A program made the position numbers and the translations under genes. A stretch of DNA of 64,000 nucleotides, taken from NCBI RefSeq assembly GCF_963678635.1, contig NC_087064.1, positions 48,407,346 through 48,471,345 of the forward strand. The letters are read 5' to 3'. This stretch comes from Symsagittifera roscoffensis. Lineage: Eukaryota > Xenacoelomorpha > Acoela > Convolutidae. Below are positions 49,001 to 61,050 of the stretch, one piece after another (position 1 is the first letter of the stretch; the number at the start of each line of letters is the position of its first letter). The notes under the pieces were generated by a model. That model was given only the letters and a program-made list of their open reading frames with translations. It had not been told where the DNA came from and searched no databases.

Positions 49001-49696
49001 GCATCCAATTTGTTAAGGTTCATTAATAAAAACTGCGATAAAACGAAATTCAACCGACAAAAATTAGGACGAAGCCCAAAAATTAGGACGAAGCACACAA
49101 ATATAATTGTTCACAATAATTCGCAATTTTTTAGCATGTAGTGTGAAATAAAAATAAATGGAAAAAGATAATAGAAAAATAAATTTATATTATTTTTATA
49201 ATATTCAAATCTCATTGCCAAGGCGCATTAAAGGAAGATCAGTAGTTTCGATTCCGTTGTCCCAACAACTAAGTGATATTTTTGACAAAGGCCTTTAAAG
49301 CTTTTTATCTGTAAGTCAATTGGTATTAAATTTGATTTCGGGGTCTAAACTGGAGAAATATACTTGGAATGCGAATTACGTCAAATGTTTTATTTCATCT
49401 TACGCTATTTATAGGTTTATTAAAATTGAGACATCACTGACTGGCACTGACCTCTTCTATGTCGATTTGTTTTTTGTTTTTCCGAGCATTGAACGTTGGA
49501 AAAAATGGATCCTAGTGTTTTTCTTCATGGAATCTTATGTTATCTTACACGGATACCGTTTCCAAAAAATAATCAAAGAGCAAATGAAATTGTGTTTCCT
49601 TATTTCACTTGGTTACTTCCGTGTATAACTTTTGCACCTCTCTAACAAATTAAACTTGCTTTATTATGGAACCTCAACACCTTGATGCATATTTCC

Positions 49697-49850
49697 ATTT
49701 TGCCTAGTGGTAACCCAAAAGCCCTGGATTTTGTAAGCGTGGGACTTGAGGATCTTGTTTTTTTTTCGATACAGTTTAATCAGATTTTTTCTTGAAGTTT
49801 TGAATAGTCGGATTACCGTTTGTCTGCATATTTTTCTCGGCTTTTTTCGA
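49697..49850 (+). repeat. tRNA-derived SINE-like unit 6
   Basis: A-box-like TGCCTAGTGGTAAC (49701), B-box-like GGGACTTGAGGATC (about 49741), then TTGTTTTTTTTTCGA and a body with CGGATTACCGTTTGTCTGC, matching unit 1. Confidence 0.5.
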
Positions 49851-50369
49851 ACGTATAAACTTTTCTTCTGATTTAAACAATTTGTAGTGTAATTGAAAAT
49901 CGTTCTGTAACTTGTTATATTATGAACTATTTTCAAATACATTCCGTTCTATTTTTTTTCAGTTTTCCTTTTTAATCGTTTTGTTTTGGCTTATTTTACA
50001 TCAGCTTAGTCACCTTATTTTATATTCTATGGGTAAAAATTGTTGTTGTGTTCTTGTATGTTTTCAGGAGTGTAGGGTGTAAAAACTTGGATTTTGAAAC
50101 CTGAAATCTCTAATTTTTTTACGACAAGTTAGTGTTAGCTTTTTCTTTTTTTGGCTGAATGGTTTTGTATCCTAGTATTGTCGTCTAAGAGGCCGCTCGG
50201 TAAGGAATGCTTAACGCTTATATAAGGCTCATGATTTGTTTTGCGACTTTTTTCTCATGAACTTGAACATCAGTCGATTCAAACGTTTGAAGTGTTTGTA
50301 GATCTAGTTTTTTGTTTATACTTCCGTCTCATTTTCTCTTCGCAAGCGTGTTATGTTATATTGTGTTGT

Positions 50370-50406
50370 ATCGCAAATGCTGTGAAGCTCTGCTTCACCT
50401 CTGTGT
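50370..50406 (+). repeat. GCGAAGC hairpin repeat, compensated copy
   Basis: GTGAAGC-TCT-GCTTCAC at 50382..50398. Relative to the perfect copy one C-G pair has become T-A on both sides, so pairing is kept. Flanks TCGCAAATGC and CTCTGTG are shared. Confidence 0.6.
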
Positions 50407-51659
50407 TTCAAATTACTTATCTTCAATTGCAACTAAAAAAGTTCATCGATTTCCCTGACAATTGTTGCGTTAAGGGCTTTTAAAAATAGGAGACACCAGT
50501 CAGATAGAACAAAGTATCACCCATGACTTGCATTTACGTTCATGTCGGATCAATCAAATGTTCATACCTTAAGGGGTACGAGACTCGACATGAAATGTTT
50601 TACCTCGTTCAAACTACCATTCACGGCAAACACTCAATTGAGGGATTAAATTAAGGTGCTTCTTATAACTTCCATCAGTTGATTCGTTCAGCTTTTTGAC
50701 GTATTATGCTCTTGGAAGTATTCTTTTCTTGAATGCTTTCTGCTCAATGCTTAGCTTTCATCGTATCTAATTTCCCTTCTTGTGATTTGGCCTGATAACG
50801 GTGATATACCGGTCACCAAGTTTTGACGCGAGTAAAGAATTAAGTGCTATTTTCTAATGGAGGTAATGTGTTATTGGATCCACCTCGACGAAAATGAAAA
50901 TTATTTCGATAACTTTGGAACTAAGTTTTCAAATTTTTGCCCGACATAATGATAGCACAGTGCCCGCTGAAATCAATTGGGGCTTAATTTTTCCTTGACA
51001 ATGTATCTTTGCAATCGAAGACACAGTATCTGAGTTTTGACGTGTGTTTTGATTTTCACAACTCTAATTAAACCGCAAAAATTGAGTTAAGTGATACAAA
51101 ATAATTTTTTCATTTTGCCATCTGCCGTTTCTCATTTTTTTGATTAATTTTTTTAAATCTCTAATACCGAGATAATAATAATAAATTGTTTCCGAACGAT
51201 ATCTAGTTACAGAGTTTTTTATAGAAATTTATAAATACAAATTATAATTATTTGGGAGAACAACATTAAGCCAGCACGGCCCGTTTTCAGGTGTCTCATT
51301 AAGCGGAGAACAAAAAAATTAGTTAACTTCTTCGATCCAATGCAACCCGTAAACATTTATTAAACGTAAAACCTCTTTATTCGCACCTTTAAACCATTCT
51401 TTTTATAAAAAATTATTTTTTTTGTTTTCTCGGGTAGTCCTTTCTACCTAAAACCTTGAAACCAACAGAAACAATTTCTACAAATTGAGCATTAAAATGT
51501 CTCAAAGCATGCCCAATAAAACCGAAAACCGTGTTTCCTAGAATGTAATTATCCAAAAATTTATGATGACAACTATTCAATTGAAACCGAGAAGCCCCAT
51601 TCAAGAAATTGACCCAGGCGGGAAAAAATACTACAAAATTAACATTTCTCTAGTTTTAG

Positions 51660-53160
51660 GTGTAATCGATCCTCTGTTCAGTCTATTTATAGCTAACTTT
51701 TGATTTGTTTCTCTTTGAAAATATCGCGTTTAACTCTTGTTCAGTAATAGAATATCTCAAGGGATCAACTTGGCACTCTTTTCGAATAGTTTTCCCGGTT
51801 AATTTCAGAGAAGTTCGTACGTTAAAAATTCTCTTACGGTATATATTTTATTTTCATGCTTTATTTCAGGAATTGAATTCATCCTGTGTATAAAAAAATT
51901 ATTCTGATTAGCCTTCTGATTTTCATTTCCAGTTCTAACAGTTTGGTTTTGTCGGTATTCGCATAAACTAAAACTCCATATTGATAATTGGGTGCACATA
52001 ACCTTTATACGCAAATATTAATTGCCGTCCAGTTAGAAACTTTCTCAATTGAAAAAACACTCCACGGAATTGCAAAACTTTATTTTTACCTTATCTGCTG
52101 ATAAAATTTCAATGTACAGTCAAGGTGAATTCCAAGATATTTAAAACATTCTACATCTTCTATTTGGGTTTCATTTAAAAGTTACTTGACAGGTCTTTTT
52201 TCAGTTTTTTTGGTCCGACAGTGGCTCATGGTCTTGGTTCTTTTGATATTTAGTGTTAATTTGTTCTTTTCTAACCAATCATTTACTTCAAGCAAAGTCG
52301 ATTGATGTGCGAGAGCAATATAGTCTATTGTTTCATCAGCATACAAAAGTACCCCCGTTTTTTTTGTGGCTATTTGAAGAGCTGTTGTGTAAAGTATGAA
52401 TAAAGGTGGCCAAGGATAGGTCTTAAAAGAGTTTGTGTTGATGTGCTGATAGCCATTGCCAAGGTAAGATTCCAAGAGTTTTAAGACAGGCACTCTAAAT
52501 CCCATATGTTCCTATTTTATTAACAGATTACAGTGATCAACAATGTCAAAAGCCTTTGTTAGGTCTAAAAAAGTATTCTGAAGTTAGTTTTTTGTTCGAT
52601 AGCGATGTTGAAACTTGTTCCAACAATGTAAGGATGGCGTCGACAGTGCTCCTTTTTGATCTGAAGCCAAACTGAGAGTTTCGGATGATATTAAACTTGT
52701 CTACATATGATTGTGCTCGTCTGAAAATTAGACGCTTAAAAGATTTTTCCAGAACTGGAAGAAGCGAAATTGGTCTATAGTCTGAGGGGTCATCGATATT
52801 TCCTTCCCTGAAAATTGGTACAATTTTTGCAATTTTTAAAAATTTTGGGTAGATTTCTGAAGTTAGGCAGTCATTTAAAATTTCAGTCAAAGGGCCTGCT
52901 AATATAGTTTTTAAATGCTTGACGAGAACGTTGTTGATATCATAGCAATCTGTACTATCTTTATTTTTTAGATTTCCGATGACTTATTACTTCAATTAAA
53001 TCAATTTTTTTTTTCAAAAACAACGATTGCTGCTGACGGATAACATTATTATCCGTGCAAGTTATTTTGCTTTGTGAAAGCCTGGCGCCAATGTTTGCGA
53101 AGTATTCGTTAAAATGCTCAGCGTTCTCCTTAGATAGATTAAGTGACTTGGAGTAGTTTC
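51660..53160 (-). pseudogene. Decayed LINE reverse transcriptase, minus strand
   Basis: Broken frames on the minus strand give a LINE RT in order: HFNEYFANIG upstream of the RT (about 53100); then PIFREG..DDPSDYRPISLLPV (about 52830..52770) and QFGFRSKRSTVDAIL (about 52660); FLDLTKAFDIVDH (about 52550); LLYADETIDYIALAH, where the catalytic YADD is YADE (about 52330); WLEKNKLTLN; FKYLGIHLD (about 52130); and PNYQYGVLVY (about 51985). Stops and frameshifts are frequent. It belongs to a CR1/Jockey-like group but differs from the LINE at 14890. A 63-codon frame at 51413..51604 on the same strand may be its tail. Confidence 0.8.
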
Positions 53161-54092
53161 AATAATTTAAGATAATAGTTGCAACTTTATGTTAATTTTT
53201 ACAACTCTATTTTACTAATCGGACTTCGACTTCCGCTTTTTTAAGCAGAATTGAAAATTTAGTGCCGAGTAGCAGGCGCAAAGTAAACATCATAAATAGT
53301 AAGGGATCGCGATGTGCTTGAGCTCGTGGCAGGAGGTTAGCGCTCGTGTTCCAATGCTGCTCGATAGTTAGGATTGGTTGCTCGCTTTTTATGACTTAAG
53401 AATTCAAGTTTTTCATTATTCATAAATTATTCGTAGATCCATATGCAAACAAGACATTAAGATAACCATTTCCTGATTTTAACAGCAGTAGGGAACTTTT
53501 CTGATTGTTTTTCATTTTGTTGCTTCCGTGCCAGAAGTGCACCAAATTGAATTGCTTCTTGTCTGAGAGCTTGAGAGCCTGAGACCAAGTAATAAATTTT
53601 AAGCATTGGACCTGATAATCGATTTTTTTCGTTAAAAGCGAGTTATTCGCTTTTAGTAAATTTGAATTATAGGAATACTTTACGTAGTAGCACTGCCCTT
53701 CATCCTTCACGTGCACTAAATACGGGGTAAGTGAAAAAATTGTACATCCTGGATGTGATAGTTAGAACTTGATTAGCTCTAATGAAAACAAAGCTGGCGT
53801 TCGTCCATGAGAAACATAATAAGGCATGATATCATTGCAACAAACCCATGCTTCAGTTCAGTGAAGTTCAAACTGTTGCAGTTAATATTTTCATGTGAAT
53901 TTTACCCTGAGTCTATTATATATAACATAAGTTGCTTGGAAATCTCTTCATCTCAATCTCTATTTGCTACGAAATGTTTCTACCCTGAGCCTTGTAAAAT
54001 TCCTTTGAACCTTGACATTAAACTCATTATTTGCTTCATTGAAACGCATATTTCTTTGCCACTAGTTTAACTTGCTCGGGCTTTGATTTCAG

Positions 54093-54152
54093 TTGAATGA
54101 TTGAACTGAAGTTGTGATTTGATGCTTTTGCTGCTCCTTTGAAGCTAGTATT
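54093..54152 (+). promoter_or_regulatory. 5' UTR of ABCD4 after a splice acceptor
   Basis: The acceptor CTTTGATTTCAG ends at 54092. The 60 bases before the ABCD4 ATG contain one short upstream ATG frame (ATGATTGAACTGAAG then stop). The true first exon or spliced leader is elsewhere. Confidence 0.45.
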
Positions 54153-56060
54153 ATGCCTAAGCCACCAGCACCGAAAAAATCTCACTATAAAATCAACCTT
54201 CTCTTCTTTGCGAGATTCTTCGAAATTCTGAGACTTTCAAATGGATACTTGTCGTTTATTCTTTCCTCGTTTATTCTTCTCATTTCTATTTTACAGCAGA
54301 TTTTAGTCTACTATGTCGGTTTACTGGCTTCGAAGTTCACAAAAACTCTTGTGGATCAGGATTTTCCAGCATTCAAGCAGGTTTTATGTCAGGCCTTGGC
54401 TCTAATGAGTGCGATATCAGTGGTCAACGCCGTAGTTCAGTATGCTTCTTCGATGCTTTACGTTCACTGGAGACAAAATATGTGCAAACATTTGCATAAA
54501 TTATACTTCTCGGGGTTTAATTATTTCCATATCAATTCGACCCTGAGCTCGGAAAAGTTCATTGACAACGTGGACCAAAGACTCGCAGCAGATCTGGATA
54601 AGATGTTGTTGACCTTTGCAAATATGTTTCCACTTCTACTTCTGTCCCCATTCACTATAGCTTACTATGCCTGTAAATGCTATTTGACAACTGGAGTTTT
54701 CGGACCCTTGGTGATTTTTGGCGTGTTTTGCGTCGGAACTGTCGTGAACAAATTCCTTATGGGTCCCGTCGTGACTCGAACCGTCGCGCAAGAGCTAGCG
54801 GAAGGGAATTTCCGGTTTCTTCATATGCGTGTGCGATCAAGTTGTCAAAGCATAGCGTTTTACAGAGGGGAAAAGTACGAATCTATAAATGCCGATGAGC
54901 GGCTGGATAAATTAATCTCAGTTCAAACGAGACTCTTTTTCTCACAGTTTGTGGTGAAGACTTTCACTTCGTTTTACGACTACATGGGTGCTATTCAAAG
55001 CTATCTAGTTATTGCCATTCCAATTTTCGGAGGTCAGTTTGACCATAAATCGCCAGGCGAAAGGTCAGAGTTGGTGTCTGCCTACGCGTTTCAGTCTCTC
55101 TATCTCATATACTGTTTCAGCCAACTGATTGACCTGTCGAACAAAGTGTCAGAGCTAGCGGGAGTCACTCACAGGGTCGGAGAGTTGTTAGAAACCCTGC
55201 AAATTATGCAAGGCAGTGTTGAAATGATTGCCGAAAATAGAATGAAACGTGAATCGCAAAATTCAGATCAAGGTTCTCAGACATTAGAAGCTCTTCAATG
55301 TAGTTCAAGTGATAGTGGTTTACATGATGATAATTCAAAATCTGATAACTCCGGACATGGTGAATATCTTTTGAAAGTGGAAAGTGTCTCTTTTGGTTTG
55401 CCAGGGGGAGAAAAGTTTTCATCGATGGTCGAAAACGCTGAATCTACAGATGATGACGTACTGATTAAATTTCTAGATTTCAATCTTTCATCTGGCGACA
55501 AGTTGCTCATTTCAGGACCTAACGGGGTCGGAAAATCCTCGCTTTTTCGTATTCTTAACTCAATGTGGGAGGTTCAAAGTGGCAATGTATCATTTCAATT
55601 GAACAAAACTAAAATGTTCTTGCCTCAAACGCCATATTTTTGCCAAGGTTCTCTAATTCGACAGCTGTTCTACCCGAAAATAGTTGAGATTAACGACTCA
55701 ACTATCGACAGAGTAGTAGAAGTATTGAAAACTCTGAACTTAGAGTATATTATTGAGAGATGCGGGTCTATAACGGAAGATCATGACTGGGACTGGTCCA
55801 GTGTGTTTTCCCAGGGCGAAGCGCAGAGACTTTCATTTGGCCGGGTGATGCTAAGCCGACCTAATATTCTCTTCATGGACGAGTCAACTAGTGCTGTGAG
55901 CAACGATGAGCAAGCGAGGATCTACAAAATATTGTCTTGCCAGAGTGAGATTGAGTGTTTTGTGACTATTGCTCACTCTCCCTCTCTTACTCAATATCAC
56001 AACTGTGTTTTAACTATTTCTCCGGATAAAACGTGGAAGTTTGAACAGCTTAGGAAGTAG
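54153..56060 (+). CDS. ABCD4: ABC transporter subfamily D, ABCD4-like half transporter
   Basis: 635 residues in a single exon; human ABCD4 is 606. An N-terminal membrane domain (about residues 25..345) carries ABCD4-type blocks: LYVHWRQNMCKHLHKLYF, NVDQRLAADL, TVVNKFLMGPVV, and EGNFRFLHMRVR, followed by AFYRGE. The nucleotide-binding domain has Walker A GPNGVGKSS (about 455), a signature FSQGEAQRLSFGR (about 552), Walker B ILFMDESTSA (about 573) and the H-loop AHS (about 606). In animals ABCD4 acts with LMBRD1 in export of vitamin B12 from lysosomes. Resemblance is to ABCD4 rather than ABCD1-3: no peroxisomal EAA-like motif of the ABCD1-3 form was seen. A Ser/Asp-rich insert lies between the two domains (about 365..400). 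The Met start fits the N-terminal length of the family. Confidence 0.92.
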   Translation: MPKPPAPKKSHYKINLLFFARFFEILRLSNGYLSFILSSFILLISILQQILVYYVGLLASKFTKTLVDQDFPAFKQVLCQALALMSAISVVNAVVQYASSMLYVHWRQNMCKHLHKLYFSGFNYFHINSTLSSEKFIDNVDQRLAADLDKMLLTFANMFPLLLLSPFTIAYYACKCYLTTGVFGPLVIFGVFCVGTVVNKFLMGPVVTRTVAQELAEGNFRFLHMRVRSSCQSIAFYRGEKYESINADERLDKLISVQTRLFFSQFVVKTFTSFYDYMGAIQSYLVIAIPIFGGQFDHKSPGERSELVSAYAFQSLYLIYCFSQLIDLSNKVSELAGVTHRVGELLETLQIMQGSVEMIAENRMKRESQNSDQGSQTLEALQCSSSDSGLHDDNSKSDNSGHGEYLLKVESVSFGLPGGEKFSSMVENAESTDDDVLIKFLDFNLSSGDKLLISGPNGVGKSSLFRILNSMWEVQSGNVSFQLNKTKMFLPQTPYFCQGSLIRQLFYPKIVEINDSTIDRVVEVLKTLNLEYIIERCGSITEDHDWDWSSVFSQGEAQRLSFGRVMLSRPNILFMDESTSAVSNDEQARIYKILSCQSEIECFVTIAHSPSLTQYHNCVLTISPDKTWKFEQLRK

Positions 56061-56264
56061 CTCTTCAATATATGCCAAATATCAAACTTAAATGATGTAG
56101 CCCGTTTCTTTGATAATCAGTATAAATGAATTCGGAAAAATAGTTTGTTTTTATTGTATTAGAAATTAAATTTATAGTTAAAGCCAAATTTTTAGCAAAA
56201 TCCTTTTCGGTCAGGGAATCTATCTGAGTGAAGGATGTAAAAATTGTTGAAGTGAAGATGTAAT

Positions 56265-56415
56265 CACCAACAGATTTAGGGGGGGGGGGCTGCCGACCCA
56301 AAGGGTCCCTCTTTGTCCTATTTTGAGATATCCATTTTTGGCTGACTGACCCTAAAGTTTTTCTTAAGAAAATCAAAAAATCCGCCCCCTCTAGAAAACC
56401 CTAGATCCGCTCCTG
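56265..56415. mobile_element. hAT-type MITE, copy 2 (short)
   Basis: 151 bp between perfect 8-bp repeats GATGTAAT (56257..56264 and 56416..56423). The right end is CCTAGATCCGCTCCTG. The left end is worn but keeps GATTTAGG and the poly-G run. Same family as 61051. Confidence 0.85.
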
Positions 56416-56423
56416 GATGTAAT

Positions 56424-59241
56424 ACAACCTAGAAAGCACTGTTTTTTGACCAATTAAGGCACTCAGGATCACCGATGGTCTCAACAGTTCGGAATTAACT
56501 ATAGAACAATTTTTATATGATAGTTTGAATAATTTTTTTTTTAAATGTTTTTATAGCATTTCTGTCATTTTCACTTCATTTTGAAGCAGTGCCGAATCTT
56601 TGCTGAACGAAATGGAAGAAACTTGACGGTTTAAGAAAGCGTTTTGGCTATTGGATACTTGTTGGAAGTTCGTTACAGGAGCAATAATGGTAATATAAAA
56701 CCATTGTAAATGGCACATTTTTCACAGATGTGTGCCGTTTTTTGAGCGTTCGTGTGATGAGAGGAACTAGTAAAGCTTAGATCTTTGGAAAATCAATCAT
56801 AAGCGCTTGCTCTTGTCTTCAAAAAATGAATTACTGAACCTATCGAATAGGAAAAAAATTACCAGTATAACTTTTTGTAAGGTTGATCGAATCATGATTT
56901 AAAGAATTTTAATTTGATATATGACTCGTCTCATACTGATCAAAATTTGTAGTACCTTATTTGTTATATCTCAATTTGTTTTATCTTTTTTGCCTCATGA
57001 CTATCTTGAAAACAAGTTTATGCCGAAAACTTATATAAATTTGTGTTTAAGTTGAAACAAAATTAACTGATCATTACGAACCTGTCGTTGTCCTTTTCCT
57101 TGTGGAATTTGGGAAGCTCTTCGGAGTACCCTGGCCTGTAGCTAGTAACTGGACAAAGGTTGTAAAATAAAGATAGAAAGACATAGGCATCTATGATAAT
57201 GTGGATGTGAAGTGAATTTAACTGATCTATCATCATAATTTTTTGTATAATTATACTTACGATCATGTCTGAAAATTGTTTGATGGTCAATTACTTGTCT
57301 TGCTTTTTGTTGTTAGTCTCAAGGCATTCAACTTTGGTGGTCTCAAGCCATTCGACGAACTAAATAACACTGGAAAAAAATTTAGTTTTGGAAAACATGA
57401 TAAACAGAAATGCCAAAAAATCAAGAACATTTTGAAAAAATAAGTTTTTTCCCATTCTTTCAATTGAGCGACAGTTTTTTTTTGTTCCGACAATTGGTGG
57501 GAGAGAAATTTATATAACTTATGGTTAAATGCTGCGTTCGAACATTTTTTGGTTCTCAGAAGGAATTGCTCTAATAAAATAAAGGTCTTGGCGAACCAAC
57601 GATCTGACAAACTAAATCAGTTTTATTCGTTCCTCTCAAAACTTGCATTTCCAGAACTGCTGGCGAAATTTCTAGTTCGATTGCTGGTAGCGCCGTTAAA
57701 TTTCGGTTTCAGTCCGGATAGATCTTCTACTTAAATTTGACCATAGATCTTATTTTGAAAATAAAATATTTGTCGGACAGAAGCTACGGTGGATCGAGGT
57801 ATGCCCCCCCCCCCCCACACACACACGCGCGCGCGTAGTCTTGCTCGTACTTAAATTCACTTCACGTTTATAGATTTGTGAAAAGGAAAGCAATTTCGGA
57901 ATTATTATCTCCATTTTCCGCTGCTAATATTAACCAATTCGAATGAGCAATTCAGAAATGTCATAAATTATAGCATCAACTGAGGCTGTTTTGTTGTGAT
58001 TTTTTTTTATCTGATAAGGTTTTTATTGTTGAGTCTTATGGTTTGCTAGCTCCAAACGTTGGTACGGTTGTTTCTAATGTCCCTTTAATCTACTGTGACA
58101 AAGGAGGATTTTGGCAATGTTTTAATGCATTTATGTACTTTAAAAAGCGTTTCAAGCCTGATAAATTTTCTTCAAATATGATAAATATAAATTTAGCCGT
58201 AAGCTTGTTCTCCTGATTGTTTGTTGTTGGGTCAATAACGACAAAAAAAGGAGTGGGATTGACGTAATAGTCAAGCTATATTCGTAAAGCTAAATAATCA
58301 AATTAATGATGTCTGTCTTTCGATAAGATTCGAGAGTCATATCGTGGCAGCCTCTTGATAGTTTAGAAATAATTGCTGATAAATGTTTTTTTCGGCAGCT
58401 CCAAATAAGTTGCGTCCAAATCGTAAAAAATAATTTCTGAATAGCGCTGTAAAGTTTGTTGTGAACTAGTGATTAAAAAATATGATGAGAATTGAAGGTA
58501 TTTAAAGCAATGGCACTGTGTCTTCAAAAATAAAATTCACAATGAGATTAATGGGGCCCTACACGTCATAGGAAAACAAAATCTTCTTCTCGACTTCGTT
58601 TTTGTGCCAATTAGACTAGAAATAGGGGAATAAGTCGATGTTTTAATTTCAGTTTCTGTAGCTGGGTCAGTTTTTTTACTGCAGCTAATCATAAGGATGT
58701 TTCCTGTCTTTTTAATCAGTACATTAACTTTGAATGCGGTGGTTTAACATTTATTGGTGCTTAAGTCCACGTGATACTATCATTGTCCCATGCGATAGAG
58801 ATAAATGGGAAGGAAATATGTAAATTGAGTAGTGTTAATCGAGGTTAGGCGGGTGAAAGTAGTGGCAATCAAATTTGCATTTTTGTGCTTTGTCTAAATT
58901 TCTGTCTGAGGTTAAATTCAAAACCCCAAAAATTGTTCTGTGTTGGTCGAAAAGTGTCCGTAGAATCAATTTTTGTGGCGCGTATTTTTTTTTTTTAAAT
59001 TAATGGGCAAATTTCCTTGGGAAATTGGTGTGTAATTATTTAAATGTGACAACGGCGTGATGGTCGAACACTATCTTGCCTTCTTTTTAAAGAACGCAAT
59101 GTGCTCTTTTCTCCTAAGTAATAGAAACCCAAAGTGTTTTTTTGCTACTTAGCTTTGAATGCTATAAATGGCTAAGATTTGAGCGACGAATGACCTTAAA
59201 AATCTCCTCCAATGACAGTTAAAGAGTTTTTGTCTTTTCAG
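56424..59241. other. Intergenic region between ABCD4 and CPSF3
   Basis: AT-rich, with no recognised gene. It has a C-run followed by CA and CG dinucleotide runs at 57807..57834 and one possible minus-strand exon (57064..57148), listed separately. Confidence 0.55.
57064..57148 (-). other. Possible exon, minus strand
   Basis: An acceptor-like ACAACCTTTGTCCAG is followed by GC-richer codons reading TSYRPGYSEELPKFHKEKDN. It can stop at 57063 or splice at GACAG|GTTCGT (57082). It looks like coding sequence of an unrecognised protein. There is no support beyond composition and splice signals. Confidence 0.3.
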
Positions 59242-59263
59242 ATTTGTTTTTGTGAGACTTGAT

Positions 59264-61011
59264 ATGTCCTCTATTCCCAGTTCAGGACAAGTTTCCTCTG
59301 CTGATGGCCTAGGGGGAGGAGGAGGGGCAGGGGTGGGCGTGACAGTGACAGGCTCTGATGGGTCGGAAAGAGATCCCTCGGACTACCTGTCAATAACTCC
59401 ACTGTAGGTTAACTCTCTTGGCAAGGCCACTAGACTGAATGTAGTGAAACTTTTATTTACAAATTAAGTGAACTTATGCTCATTTTTGTTGTGCTTGTGT
59501 TCTTTTAGATTTTAAAATATCACAAGATTGGATTGAGATTTTTAACTAGAAGTGGATTTTCAAGATAAATTTAATGATAAAATTGCCCGATTTCAATTGG
59601 CCAAAATGATATTTATAGCTCCTCTGCAACACTTACTAGTTGTTTTAGCTTGAAGCTTGCTGAACTGCAGGTAACTTTTCGAAAATCTCAAATTGCATTT
59701 TTTGGAAAAGGGAGCCGAGAAATAGCGCGTGCTGGTCTCTTTTGTTTTAGGGAAATTTAATTTTAAGGTTGATCGATCAAAAATGAATTAGTAAAGTAGT
59801 ACCAAATAAGGTAAAGAGTTGTGGGCAATGAAAAGGTCGAATCCTTGAAGGGATCTGGTTTTTGTCTCTCTGACCCTTACCCAAATCCGCCCCTGGCTTC
59901 TCCATTAAGTTTTGATCTATTTTGACTCTCTTCTTCTGGAGATGGAAATTTAATATACTTATAAATTAAAATTCATCGGAGGTAGATGTGATTTCAGTCG
60001 AGATTTTCCTCGATATCCTCTTTTGTTTTGAATTAATTTGGTCTTATTTCGACCTCAAAGTATGACATGAAGATTGGTTAGCGGAGAGGAGAGTCTTTTA
60101 TATTATTTTCCATCATGTTTCCTCTTGTTTCAGGGGAGCCGGCCAGGAAGTGGGGAGATCATGCATTATGCTGGAGTACAAGACTAAGAAAATTATGGTG
60201 AGTTTTTTAAGTATGATGAGCTTTTAATTTGTGATAAAATTGAATGAGATCTTGCGGTAAGTTGTTTGTAGGCGGGTTTTAGGAAGTTTGTGAATAGCAA
60301 AAAATGGATTTTCCTCAAAAATATCGACAACTGCGTCACCTATGTGTTTCAGTGCAACCAAATTGATTGATTTCCCGGCCCCCCAAAACTCCAAGCTGGC
60401 TTTTTTAAGTGCTGAAAAGGCCGTTAGATTTTGTGGCTCACGCTCTCCTCAAAATTAATGCCAAATGAAGTCTAAAGAAAAGTTATAGGATTGAATGAGC
60501 TTAAAATGGATCTTAAATAGAAACCAAATTTTTGTGTGGGTTTGGCTGCGCAATTTATATTGCAACTGTTTGCAAGCTGGTTGGATAATTGGTGTAAGCA
60601 TTACTTTTGTATCATGGCAGCTCCGAATTTGTTTGTAGCTTGACTGTGGCATTCACCCAGGTCATCATGGGTTCGAGTCACTTCCGTACATCGAACACGT
60701 GGAACCCTCTGAGATTGATTTCCTTCTGGTCACGCAGTGAGTAACGTTAATGATTGATTTGATGGCAAATTGTTTACCTTTTTAATAAGTTATGGTTAAA
60801 AATGGCAGAAAAAATTCTTTAAAAAGTTTTGAATTGCACAAATTTAATTCTAATTCTTAAAGAGTGTATGCTTTGGATTTAGTTTCCATTTGGACCATTG
60901 TGGGGCACTGCCCTACTTCCTGACAAAGACTGCCTTCAAAGGAAGATGTTTCATGACTCATGCCACCAAAAGCATCTACAAGCTACTCATGTCGGATTAC
61001 CTCAAAGTCAG
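59264..61011 (+). CDS. CPSF3: Cleavage and polyadenylation specificity factor 73 kDa subunit, exons 1-4 (partial)
   Basis: Exons are 59264..59403, 60134..60197, 60639..60736 and 60883..61011, each with AG/GT borders and consistent phases. The protein reads [20 protein letters not shown], then [13 protein letters not shown] and [19 protein letters not shown], then [20 protein letters not shown], then [19 protein letters not shown]. This matches the start of the metallo-beta-lactamase domain of CPSF-73, the endonuclease that cuts pre-mRNA at poly(A) sites and histone mRNA 3' ends. The zinc-binding HFHLDH is split across exons 3 and 4. Exon 1 adds an unusual Gly/Ser-rich N-terminus of about 46 residues (a run of five Gly), longer than in vertebrates. 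An acceptor, TGTCTTTTCAG, lies 22 bases before the ATG. The rest of the gene is beyond the window; intron 4 fills 61012..64000. Confidence 0.93.
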
Positions 61012-61050
61012 GTCAGTTCAATTCTCCGCCATTGATACGGTCCTTGAAAT

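Larger units (their letters stand above)
42379..54092. other. Long intergenic region rich in old repeats
   Basis: No convincing host gene was found in about 11.7 kb between CAP-H and ABCD4. It holds a hAT-type MITE, SINE-like units, hairpin repeats, dispersed repeats and a decayed minus-strand LINE, each listed separately. The rest is AT-rich sequence with many short, low-quality frames. Confidence 0.6.

Noticed and set aside
49320-49628. 102-codon + strand frame with hydrophobic residues
   Set aside because: AT-rich chance frame with no splice signals or recognisable homology.
53420-53716. 98-codon minus-strand frame upstream of the decayed LINE
   Set aside because: It could be LINE endonuclease or linker remnant, but no motif was recognised and composition is weak. 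Not annotated as a gene.
57807-57834. C-run followed by CA and CG dinucleotides
   Set aside because: Simple low-complexity sequence with no further structure.
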